Positions 10,792 to 22,340 of a stretch of DNA of 64,000 nt are shown one piece after another. The position numbers and the translations under genes were made by a program. How positions within the stretch are numbered: the first letter of the stretch is position 1; each line of letters begins with the position of its first letter. This DNA comes from Nymphaea colorata (Eukaryota > Streptophyta > Magnoliopsida > Nymphaeales > Nymphaeaceae), in assembly GCF_008831285.2 (NCBI RefSeq), contig NC_045146.1:17663149-17727148 (forward strand), in the 5' to 3' direction. The notes beneath the pieces were generated by a model, which did no database searches, was not told the DNA's origin, and saw nothing but the letters and a program-made list of their open reading frames with translations.

Positions 10792-13700
10792 TCAAAAGTA
10801 AAATGAGAGTTTCTCATCTATCATGTTTTGCACTACGGTGCATCTCTCCAACAGACTATTCAATTTGCTCTCTCTCGATTCCACTGCCAACTCTCTCTTT
10901 TGTTGTATCTCCATCCCATCATTTTGTTCCATCTCATGGACCAGACAACGCTCATCACCCTGCAGACTTCTGTTCCTAAATTCTCCATCTTCCGTGGCTC
11001 GTTCTGGATGTTGGCATTGCCTAGTAGGCACTCTGCAACTGATCTCAATCATTTCATCAAGTGATGGTTCAGCCACGAGCCTTTGTCTTGACCAGCTGTA
11101 TTTATCAGGACTTGCCCTATGCCTACGCTTCAAAACATAAGCAACTGAACTCAAATTCATCAATCTCCAATTGAAGATCCGGCGAAAAATCACAACCCAT
11201 TTAGGAACAATCTGACAACGTGTACCATCAAAATCAAGGGTAGCACCTCTCTGCACCATTAAACAAACTTCTCTTGCAGCCAAATCCCCCTGCATCATTC
11301 CACATGCCTCTGTGAGATACCATTTTAAGTTGCTTTCTAGAGCCAATTTCTGGTTTTGAATCTCACTGTCCTTGTTCACCCAAGAGAAGCTGTTGGGAAA
11401 CTCTGGAAGCTTACAGGAACTTAAAGAATTCAAGACATGTTCAACTGCTGCAGGTGAACTCCATCCAACTTTTGGCAACTCAAAACCCACAGCTCTGGCC
11501 TCTACAGTGAATTCATCGATTAAACCAATCTCAGGACCTGGCCAATTGGTAGGATTCCCTTGCACTGCCAAAATTATATCGCTAGCTGATTTCTCCAATG
11601 CATTGTTAAGGGCATTTATGCATTGGTCTGGAGTGACTTCAGAAGGTTTCATGGTTTCAAGTTGTTCCATTGAAACATTCAGATACTCTACTACGAGCTC
11701 CCGAGTCTTCACTTGCTGCAGAACTGGCTGAACAGGAGACTGATCAGCCAGCCACCTGAGGCCCTCCTTAAGATGCTCATCGCTGTAAAGTCCACCATCT
11801 TCTGACAAATTCACCACAGAGAAGCCACGTATCTTTGTTTTATCCAAGGAAGAAAGCTCCAAATTGTCTGACATTAAGGAAGAAAGATTGATTTTCTCAT
11901 CCATACCAACAGTTAAAATAAGAAGGGGCAAGTTAGACCCAGACGGCAATGAAGCAATGAGATTGTGTAATCGAAGCCTGTCAAGATCCCACTGCCTGCT
12001 TTCAGACACCAAGAAGAGCACTCCACTAACACCAAGTAATGTATCAGCAGTACTTATTGGTTTCTCGGGATCAAAAAATACCTCTCTCAAGACAGAGAGA
12101 CAACAAACCTGTTGAGAATTGGATTGAAGTCTGGCCCACTCCTTCCAAATAGACAGATCGGAAGTAGAAACAATCATCTCATCCTCTGTGTCATTCTCAC
12201 AGCACATTAACTTGGAGACTAACCATGATCCAACTAATTGATTATATTGTTCATGTGAAGCAGAAAAATGCTGCTCAATCTGTTTTGTCCTGATGGAGAG
12301 AACCAGTTTCCAGCAAATGCATTTTGACTGCAAGTTCTTTTGGTGAAGTAATTGGAGGACAACTTCAGAAACATTAACCCTAGACCATGATTTTCTCCAC
12401 CTTTGTTTTCGTTCTTTCACAATGTTATCAAGCTTGAGTTCAACTGATGGATGTAATGGCTGCACAAATTTGAAGAAAAATATCAGAGAATCAAGGCACC
12501 CAAAGTCGGAAAATTAAGACTAAGAGAAGTTAATGGATCAGCTTTAACCAGAACACTCAGTTGGCTTCAGCCAAGAAGGTTAAATTATAAGGCAATCAAA
12601 CTTCAAATTTCAAATAAAAGTACTAACTCAGCTAGTGCAGTGCCATTGCATATTGGCTTGGCCTTAGGAAACCATGAGCCAATGAACAACAATGAAAGAT
12701 GACTTTTCCTATGTCCATTTGCAGCTCATAACCATAACTGCCGTTTGCTCTACTACTCTGCATGAAAGACGGTTTATCTGATTCACTAAATCATGATTTT
12801 TAGCTAAATAAGAGTCAGTCCTCATCCTTATGGAGTGCCATGTTTTAACCTTGACCTGAAGACAGTTTTGGATCGTACATAAGTTCATATCATACTAGGC
12901 TCACTATGCAGTAAATGTCCATACTTGAAGGACTTTCTCCATGTAATTTGAAAATCATGAAAACGGTCAGCGAGTCTGCGTTTGCAAAGTAATACCAAGA
13001 ATGGTTAGAACTTAGAACTTACCAACTTGTTTTGCAGAATAGGTGGCCCCAACGACAAGGAATTCAGTGCTGCACTTGACATTAACCTCTGAAGCTCCCT
13101 TAGCTCTTTCCTTTTTGATGACCTCCGCTTCCATAACCTGATTATAACAGAAAATGAATTTGGCACAATTAGAATGTCTCTGAGGCTGAGCATCAACCTC
13201 ATTTTACATTTTTACTAGAAATGACAAGTAACATACCTTAGGAAAACTCTCAGCTTAGCCTTGGCAGCTTCTATCCGTTCTTTCATCAACTCCTCTTGTT
13301 CAAACAATTCTTTTTGCAATTTGAGGCTTTCTTCAAGAACATCATCATGAGAAATACTTGCCTCTTGATCTTCTTCATTTCTGATATTTTCTGTGCTTTC
13401 ATTCTCAGGTGATTGGTCCATATCTGAATCAAAAAATATTCCTTCAACTCCATTTGAGGTAGAAATATGTTGGTAATTTACCACATTCTCATTTGAGGCA
13501 AGACCAAATGCAGATACGTGATTATCATTTTGAACCTTAGAACTGCTTAATGATCTTCCCAGCGGAAAAGAAACCTGGTAACTGCCTCTTTTTTTGGGGC
13601 TGGTTGATGGTAGCTCTCCTAACAGTGAGATTTGTTGATTATCTCTATTATTGGAAGTGGTTGACAACTGCCCTGGCAATGGAAAGGACATCTGATGTGC

Positions 13701-15025
13701 ATCTTTGTTCTTGGGACTTGTTGGTGATGGTCCTCCAAATTGCAAGGAGACCCGATCCCTATCTCTGTTCTTGGGCCTGGTTGGCGATGGTGCTCCCAAT
13801 GGCATGGTGCTCTGATGCAAGCCCCTGCTCATGAAACTGGTCAATGATGAGCTACTCATGCTTTTGGGACTAGTCAATAAGGGTCCTTCAGATGGTACAT
13901 GCAGAGATACTTGTTGATCATCAGTATGATCAGCTTTATTTTCACATTCCACCATGTCATCTTCAGTATGGTTAAGCCAAGGTAACTTGCTGTACTCCCT
14001 CGGCTTATAATCAGCTTCATATGATGAAACTGTTACTTCTGGTTTACTTGATGAAAGAAGCAGTTTGTTGGAGAAAACATCATCAAAGATTGCAGCTGAC
14101 TTCTTCAGGTGAACAAGACGTGAGCATTTCACAGAGAAATCTTTGTCACTATTAAGAAATGGTCCTTCCTTCACCATATATGCATCTTCGTATTTTTTAA
14201 TGGAGAATCCATGATACTCAAGAAGGCTTTCGACATCTTCCTCCTGAGAAAAAAATAGTTATAATGTAGAAATATAGGAGGCAAGGTTTTGTATGTAGGT
14301 ATTCACCACTGCAGACGTACCTCCATAGCTAACCATTTGACAATATGGTCTACTGGAATTCCCTGATTATTCTGGAGACCGCTGTGCAGTGATGCAAGCC
14401 CATGGCTTCTTAGCTGCATAAACAAGAATAAAAATGATACAAAAGACAAACGAAGCTTAATAAAAAAACACAAATTTATAGCTAAAAGGATTAGATGCAC
14501 AATACAAATCGGACAAGATGACTGGCATACCAAGCTGGAATATGAAATTTTCACTTGAAACTAGGAAAGATATGTCAACAGATATCTTCCAACGTGTAAG
14601 TCTGATTAACGCTTAGGGAATTATAACATATTTCCTACTACGGGACTCAAGGACCTTGTATAATCATTGGGTTTTTCTCCAAATTTTTCCTTCTCACGTC
14701 TATATATTGCAAATCCCAACCTGTAACCTTTTCTGAAGTCATGCTTTACCTTTGCTTGACCAAGACAGGTAGGTTCTGAGGTTATCTAAAGTTAAAAAGG
14801 TTAACAAAAACGATCAAGTGCATATAAAAATAAAATGAAGTCTTGCCCTTTTTCAAGGATTGTCCACATAATAATGAAAGGGCGCAGATGAATCCTGAAA
14901 ATCATTAACATGCCTAAAATTCGACCAATTTACAAAACCCATCAGTGATTGAACATTTACAGGTATAACTTTGTTACATTAATTCTCAAAAGCATGCCGC
15001 TTAAGTGGTTTTACCATTGTACAAT

Positions 15026-15112
<87 letters not shown>

Positions 15113-18100
15113 AACACACACATGGCTGAAGGAAGTATGTAACTTGTTCCTACTTATAACCTCAACCTCAGTAGTGGGCATCCTCAACCACAAACCCTAG
15201 TGGCCAAACGAAGTCTATACTCATTACCACACAGCCTCAACCTCAGTAGTGAACTACTAGTTCACTGTTGTCCATCCTGGAGAAACCAGCAGTACCACCT
15301 AAGTGGCATCTCTCTGCTTTGCTCTATAGGGGATCCCATCTGCCATGGTGTTGGATACCAGCTAGCCACATCCAGATGAGGATGCAAGAAATCATTGTGG
15401 AAAGTTGAAACCGTAACCTCCCCAATCATAAACTTCACCACTATGAAAATCTCCCAACTTCTGCACAGGAAAGATCACATTGTTGTTTCCAAGCCTAATT
15501 AGTGTCTGATTTACCAATCAAATATCTAAGGTATCTATTTTCAGAACTTATTAAAAACAGCGACTTTATCTAAATGTTAATCCTACTTCTCTCTCCTAAA
15601 GAACAGAAAATCAAGGATGATGGAGAAGAAGAGAGACGCTGTGAAGGAAAGAGGTCACAATGTTTAATATTCTACAGAGAGAGCAGGTGGAGAAAAATAG
15701 AGTAATTTTGCTGTGACTAACCTCTGAGCTAACCATTGGAAAGTCAGTTGAGTTGAGGAAGGTGCATGTTGAGAATTATTTCTTAACTACAAATGTGAAT
15801 TGGTGAAATTTAAATGTCAGGGAGGTGTTTATAGATAGATTAGAATTCTACAAGTTAACTCAAAATTTATACAATAATAAAAAATTGTGCTATCAGGACA
15901 ATTATCAATATCCCATTAAAAGAACGACTTTTAAATAGTAAAGAGGACACCTAACTAGGAAAATAAGAGAGAGAGAGAGAGAGAGAACATTAGTTAAGGG
16001 TAGAAATGTCACTTTTTGCCTACTAACTAACCTAGCTTTATCTAAAAGTTGTCATATTTTGGAAATATGCTAGACAAGAAAAGAACTATCATGGAAACAA
16101 ACTTTATCATTATTTCCCTGAGCTACTTCAAGCCATACCTTCAGAACCATCATGGAAACAAACCTGATCATTATTTCCCTGAGCTACCTCAAGCCATCTC
16201 TTCAGAAACTCAGACACATTAAATGAATATCTCGCAACCGGAAGGCAAAAAATTCCAAGAAGTTCAATTAAGATTTTACAATTTCCTTTTAAATAGATCA
16301 CAAAACCCTCTAAGAAACAACAATAGAATATGAAGAGAATGAACATGAGCATGTCTCACTTAGTACTAGTACGTAAGTTCAACAATAAGAGACAACTGTC
16401 ATTCACAAAAATATATGATAGCATGTTTCAGAAGTGCTCATGCTAAAAGATTTCAAAAGTAGAAACTGCACAAGCCACATCTATAACAGCTTAATTAAGG
16501 CCCAACAATCAAATAAGAGCTCCAAAGAACTTGAAAAACCAATGAACAAAATATTTTCTTGCAATATCAAAAACCACAATAGTTGAAAGATTGAACTGAT
16601 AGACCTTTCTTGTAAACATTTCACTCATCTGAAAACTTCTCCCATTGAATGACAAATATGGCCACTAGAACCTCAGTACAGCCTTATTCAAAATATTATT
16701 TGTAAAACTCAAACAAATGAACCTATTATAGTATATTTCCTATATGTAAGATACAATTTCCTTTCTATTGAAAATAATTTACATGGGATATGCCTGGTCT
16801 CGACACTAAATTCTCTTAGACAGAAGCAAGGACTAGACCAAGCATTTAGTCCCTCCTTTTATCTTCATTAGGGTACTAGTGCTTTGTGCTAAAGCGTTGT
16901 GCCTGAGGTGTTGCTGGAGAAATACCATTTTTTAATTTTGAAAGCTGGCACTTGTCAGACAAGATAAGCTTATGATAATTTGTAGTGTGCCCTCTCCAAT
17001 GCCAAGAAATATGTGAAACACTAGGTGTAGCACCCATTTATTCAATGTCCTTCTAAATATAAAATTATAATACTATAGTGAATAAACTGAAAGAAACAAA
17101 AAGGCAACTGATGGACACACAAAAAACCATGAGAAGTCATCAAACAGTTATACCAGCTTATTTTTTTAAGAAACAAAAGGAAGAAGACCAAATACCTTCC
17201 CAAAATGAGCATGCATCAAACATGCTTGAAGATAAGTTGCTTTTCTTGCATGCCGAAAGAATGCTATGAAGTTACCAGATCTGCAAGCTCTGGATACACA
17301 TATGAAAGGCTTAGAAAGTGTAAATATCTGTGGCATTGAATATTATAGAACAGTCACTGCATCAATACCTTGCAACGTCACGAGCAAAAAGGACTTCGGG
17401 TGTCTTTCTCATCTCTGGAGTCATTTTGGCTAGATCATGTGATAGCTCTGCAGGCTCCACCTAAGACAGAAAACTTCTATCAGAAAGAGATGCAAATGTG
17501 TGATCAAAGTGTTGAGACTTGAGAGCTCACCTAGGTTTCCACCCCCAGGGAGCAGGCCCACAAGCAGTCTGGTCCTTGGAGGATATCTTATTGTTAAAAA
17601 AGCAAAATAGAACAGAACCTAAAAAACCTTGCACTAGTGATGGAATTAAATAAGCCAACTTACTTTGTAGCCTGGATGCTTGTCCAGTTTAAGCAGTGCA
17701 TAATAACCTCTGAACTCCCTTTCTGTTGGGAAAACAACCCCCTTTTTCCTATGATCATCATACATTTGAAATAACTCCACTGAAGTCTTGTTCATTTGCT
17801 CAATGTTCAAGTGTGCATCAAAACCCTCTGAAAAGCCCTCCCCCTTTGAATATTCACAGAATTCATGCATTGCTATGATATGTAACCTTATCTGGCATTA
17901 GACAGAAAGTGATAAGTATGAAGGGAAAATTGGCCTCGAGAAAAGAAGAGTCAGACAAGCAGACCATTTGCTCATGCATCGTTATAGCATCACTATTGAA
18001 AATGTGCTGCATTCGAAGATCCATCCGAATTGCCCTCATTCGATCCCACAGAAAGTTATATATGTTAAGAAACTTATCATCATATGGCTGATTAATCAAA

Positions 18101-21100
18101 TTCAAAAGATAATTCACTGTCTTCTGCAAGACTGGCAAAGGTCTTATCAGCTGGGCTTCTCTCTCTGCAGTCCGATTGTACTGCATGAAGTATATAAGAA
18201 CTTTGATCATATTTCCTCCTATATATACAAAAGAATGGTCTGGGGAAAAAAATAGATGGCAAGTTAAGAGTCATTCATTTACCTTTTTAACAGCAAGCCA
18301 TTTATTTGTTTGGTTTCTTTCTCCATCCATACGTTCACATCTATCAAGATCACCTTTGCGTTCACGTTCTTCCCTTTCTGACTCTGGATGATGGAAAAGG
18401 CACAAAAATTACAGCTCAAACAAAATACTTCTAAAGGTTCTATACAACCAAAGTGAATATTCACTAAAGGGGTGTCTGAGTACTTCAGATTTAAAATCCA
18501 TGGATCTGATGTGGCATGCAATGATCCAAATAAATTCATGGTTCATCAGACCTAAGATCCACACGTGAAATCCTTATTTTCCTTTTTGCATTGAGAAAAG
18601 GTCAGACTTAAGATCGCAAGGAGGAGGGTCTGATCTTAAATCCACGGTTCTCAAATCCTGAGGATTTTAGTTCAGGGGCAATCAAACACCCTTTAACATT
18701 AGTAATGTGGTTTCCTTGTTGTGTTTTGTATGTGAACTGTGTGTGAGAGAGAGACAGTAACTGAAAGCAGAGAAAAGAGCAGCATACCAGGACACATATC
18801 AGGGCATAGACCTACAATGGTACCGTTTGATTCAGAATTCCAAATGGATGCAGTATCCATAGCATCAGAATCAGCCAACGGGCTTCCCTTTGCAGTATAA
18901 GTTGGTCCATCAACAGAAACCTCAGGAACGAACTTTTTTATTCCATGTACACGTTGATCACTTCTATCACCAGCAGGGTTATGCTTGTGGAAATGCTCAA
19001 GATTACTAATTGGCTGTTTCAGTTCTACATTGAAACGGGCTAATCGCTTTGCCTTTGCCTGAGCCTCTCTGAATTCAAAATTTATACTAGACTGAGGGAA
19101 CTGAAGAGATCTTTCATGAGATAATAATGTGCTAGGCTGATACAGACAAAAACCAAAAGACTTACCTTTCACTTTCAGCTTGCATCGTGTGCAAATCAGG
19201 AGCTAGAATTTCATCTGTGTAAGCCACAGGAGGAGACCTAGTTCTTTTTGGAACTTGAAAACTAGAACGCTTTGGAGGAGATCTAGGTTTCAACATCCCA
19301 TCAAATCAGTAAACGATATCATTTGAAACAAATTAAGAGGCAAAAGGCAAACAGGTTACCTTTCAGTTCCATCTTTCATCTTGCGCAAATCAGGAGCCAA
19401 GATTTCATCTGTATAAGCCAAAGGAGGAGACCTTGTGCTTTTTGGAACTTGAAAGCTAGGAGCCTTTGGAGGAGATCTAGTGCCACCACTCTGTCCATCA
19501 AATCGAGGATTTGATGCCTGTTGCTGAGGTAAACTAGCAACATTAGTCGGAGAGTTGGGCGAAAAACTAGATCTAGCAAGAGGTGCACCAGACCTGACAT
19601 TCAAATATTCAAGTGAAACTGTGAAACACATTCTTTAAGCAAAATAACATCAGGTTAGATGGAAAGAATTGAACACTTCCTGCATCAACAAACATTCCAT
19701 AACATCTCAGTCCTAGCTGATGGGTATTGAAGTTATTTCAACTTCAATACTACGATGGGGCATCAAATCATTGTGATTGAAGGACCCGCATAAAACTAGC
19801 AGGCTATGTGAGGCATAAAGGGAATCACTAATCCAGAAGACGCACATCTTATGCATGATACTATTCCATATCCCATGCAGTCTACAACCAAGTTCTGTAC
19901 ATTCTTTTTTCAAGAAATCTTGACTCACTTTTCAGTTCCAAATTGAACAAATGGAAAGTTAGATCTTGAAAGTTCATCTATATGAGGCACAGGAGACGTC
20001 GTTCTCTTCGGAACATCACTAGCAGCATTTGGAGGATACCTGAATCAAGAAGATTTATTATTGCAGTTGTTAGTCAGCAGTGAACTACAATCACTAAAAA
20101 ATGGGTTAGGAAGACCACATAATACATGAAAACATATAACAAGGTTTTATATTCTTTTTTCCCATACTGGACAGATTCTCCAACTTGGTCAAAACATTAC
20201 TGTCCTCAAAAAGAAAACTGTATGCATTTTACAGCAAGTGGCAACATGACCATTATGAAGTAACATGACAAAGTGCTGTCATGACTCATAACCAAAAGTG
20301 ACTAATTTAATGTTAACAAAATTCAACAATCACCTGTTGCTTTTTTCTTCTGTAAATTTTCGTTTGGATGCTGACACACCTTGAAGATGGGGCAGTGTGC
20401 TTGGCATAGGCCCTGGTGAAGCCTGAAAGTCTAAAACCTTGGGTGGAGACACATGCCTGGCATTCCACCCATCAGGTTGAGGATTCGACTTTATATAAGC
20501 AATCGGACCAGAATGATTGAGAGGAAACCTTGATGACTCATGATATCTGCAAAGAGAATAGCAGATCTGATACTCAAGAACTGCACAGGGTTAATGCTCA
20601 ATAACGTGCAGCAAACATAATTAAGGTGTAAGTATACCAACAATGTTCCTTTGACTTCTTTTTTCTCTTTTAAACTCTTGTAAATCCTCCATGAGGACCA
20701 TAACTACTATATCTCACTCTCAGTCTTTCTGTCCGTCTGTTGTGTGTGGGTGTGTGTCTATGTATGTTAAGTCCTTTAGAATAGTTGAATCAAAAAAGTA
20801 GTTTTATGCAAAAGAGGAAAAGTACTCAAGTCTTTCAACGGCTGTCCCTGAACGGTAACCACCTTTCATTTTTATCTTGTGTAAAGTCTGTGCTAGTCGC
20901 GTATGCATCATGTCCATAAGGCAATGGATCGCCTTTCATAATCATCCTTGTTGAAACTGGAAAATCAGTCACCGTTGGCAGGGACACTGTCTTGGAGTTC
21001 CATGCATCAGATGGAGGATTTGGACTGTCATAAGCAACAGAAATAGAACCATGTGAAGAAATCCTCTGCTGGGCACCATACTCATGACCAAGCGCGGCAG

Positions 21101-22340
21101 GCCTGGCACTAAAAGACTGAGACAATGAGATGAACTCCACCTTGACGCACCCACCCACCCACGCATTATACACATATATGCACAAACAGGAACAATAAAC
21201 AAATACAAGAAACAACCAAATCTGTAAGAACAAATAGACTGAATTGAGACCAAAACAGATGGGAAGTGAAACCGCCTTCAAGGCAAATCAAGCCCGAGTT
21301 AGCCGGTGTTGGATACCTACAAATACCCAAACGCAGTTAAGTTCATCTTCGTGTAATTAGTCATCTTTCGAGAAGAAGAGTTTCTCTAGGGAAATTCCAG
21401 CGACCAATGTAACGAATTATAAATTCTAATGGACGACGAGTTCACATTCTTCGTACCTACTTCGTAACCATGGATCACACGCTTACTCGTCCATATTAGG
21501 CTTCCAGAATAAATCCAAATAATGTGTTCCCTGAACTTGCCATCGCAAAGCTAACATGGTGAATCTAAAAGTATCTCGCCTTTTTGCGTATGAAACATAA
21601 TTACCCGTAAGAACCTAATACATCGGGTCGTTCCCCACTCTTTCCCTCGAGGCGAAGCCAAAGAAGAACAACAATCTCATTTTCGCATGTATGTACAGCA
21701 ACGGACCACCGTCACTTCCCTCGGGAGCAAAAAAAAAAGTTGAATATAAGGAGGAAATCCTTTCTTTATCCGAATAACAGCAAGACCCCACTGTTTCTGA
21801 GCTCCATAATACCTTCGTACCGATTCCTCGTGCTTATGCCGGATCTGCCGCACTATTCTAGTTAAGTTACTAACAGACGGCCAAACAAACTCACTCAATC
21901 AATCTATACTGATGCGACCTGAAGCGCCATCTTACTAGAACACCATAAGGATTCAAACGGCCAATAACAAAAGCATTCAAAATCGATTAGATGAAATCTG
22001 CTGAGTTCAGTTTCTTAGAGAAACTTAATGCTAAATTCACGAGCACGCTACCTTCTTGTACTCCATATAAGAAGCTAAACAAGAAAACCAGCAAGAACTG
22101 TTTTCCAAAAAAACACAAAAAAGAAATAGAACTAAATTGATGATCCAGGAACGATATAGCAAAAAAGGGGGGCAGAGAGAAAAATAAAAAAGAAAATGAA
22201 ACTTACTGTTGGAGCTTATGGGCAGCTCCGGAACCGAATTGCGGCGATGGCTTCGATGGTTGAGGGTTATTTCCGAAGAGGGTTGGGGATTTGGGAGGTG
22301 CAGAGGGGCCCGAGTTCCTCCCGAACCCATCGAGCGCCAT
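10792..22340 (-). CDS. SAC3B: SAC3B, TREX-2 mRNA-export scaffold (SAC3/GANP family)
   Basis: Scaffold of the nuclear-pore TREX-2 complex that couples transcription to mRNA export. Exons from the ATG: 22340-22207, 21108-20863, 20546-20334, 20039-19929, 19593-19360, 19282-19166, 19068-18788, 18383-18283, 18180-17965, 17891-17664, 17460-17369, 17289-17196, 14413-14321, 14243-13237, 13137-13023, 12459-10792. The sum is 4950 nt, 1649 aa, with every junction in frame. Residues 1-350 are a low-complexity Pro/Ser region with FG dipeptides, likely contacting the pore. The SAC3/GANP/PCI domain runs from LCPDMCP near 440 to about 760. Its landmarks include YNRTAEREAQLIRP, NIYNFLWDRMRAIRMDL, LQACLMHAHFGK and SLHSGLQNNQG. 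The C-terminal 555 codons form one long exon. Length fits the long Arabidopsis model (about 1700 aa, from memory). Two donors are weak: GTGGTT after 20863 and GTCTGC after 17965. I chose both from frame and family match. Exons 5 and 6 are partial duplicates. Confidence 0.92.
15029..15122. repeat. Compound (CT)n-(CA)n microsatellite
   Basis: About 31 CT units run directly into about 15 CA units, with one A-rich interruption near 15113. On the SAC3B sense strand it reads (TG)n(AG)n. It lies in a large intron and is likely variable in length. Confidence 0.95.
16090..16211. repeat. 61-bp tandem duplication in SAC3B intron
   Basis: Positions 16090-16150 and 16151-16211 both begin CATGGAAACAAAC and continue through a TCATTATTTCCCTGAGCTAC block to TTCAGAA. 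Only a few bases differ. Confidence 0.85.
18468..18693. mobile_element. Tourist-like (PIF/Harbinger) MITE in a SAC3B intron
   Basis: The left end AGGGGTGTCTGA and the right end TCAAACACCCTT are inverted repeats with 2 mismatches in 12. Each is flanked by TAA (18465-18467 and 18694-18696). A 3-bp TAA/TTA duplication with GGGTGTTTGA-like ends is the hallmark of Tourist MITEs. The interior contains several inverted blocks around TTAAATCCATGGATC and ATCTTAAATCCACGG. At 226 bp it cannot encode transposase. It lies between exons 7 and 8. Confidence 0.7.

Larger units (their letters stand above)
14414..17195 (-). other. 2.8-kb SAC3B intron rich in simple sequence
   Basis: This is the longest intron of SAC3B, inside the PCI-coding part. 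It holds the (CT)n-(CA)n tract at 15029-15122, a 61-bp tandem duplication at 16090-16211 and a short GA tract near 15966-15988. No ORF in it shows a recognisable domain. Confidence 0.75.

Noticed and set aside
15011-15200. Possible CRISPR-like or coding repeat around the CT/CA tract
   Set aside because: It is a dinucleotide microsatellite without unique spacers. The ORFs are repeat translations.
16128-16352. Minus-strand ORF in the large SAC3B intron
   Set aside because: It runs through the 61-bp tandem duplication, has no family match, and splicing it in would break the well-conserved PCI domain.
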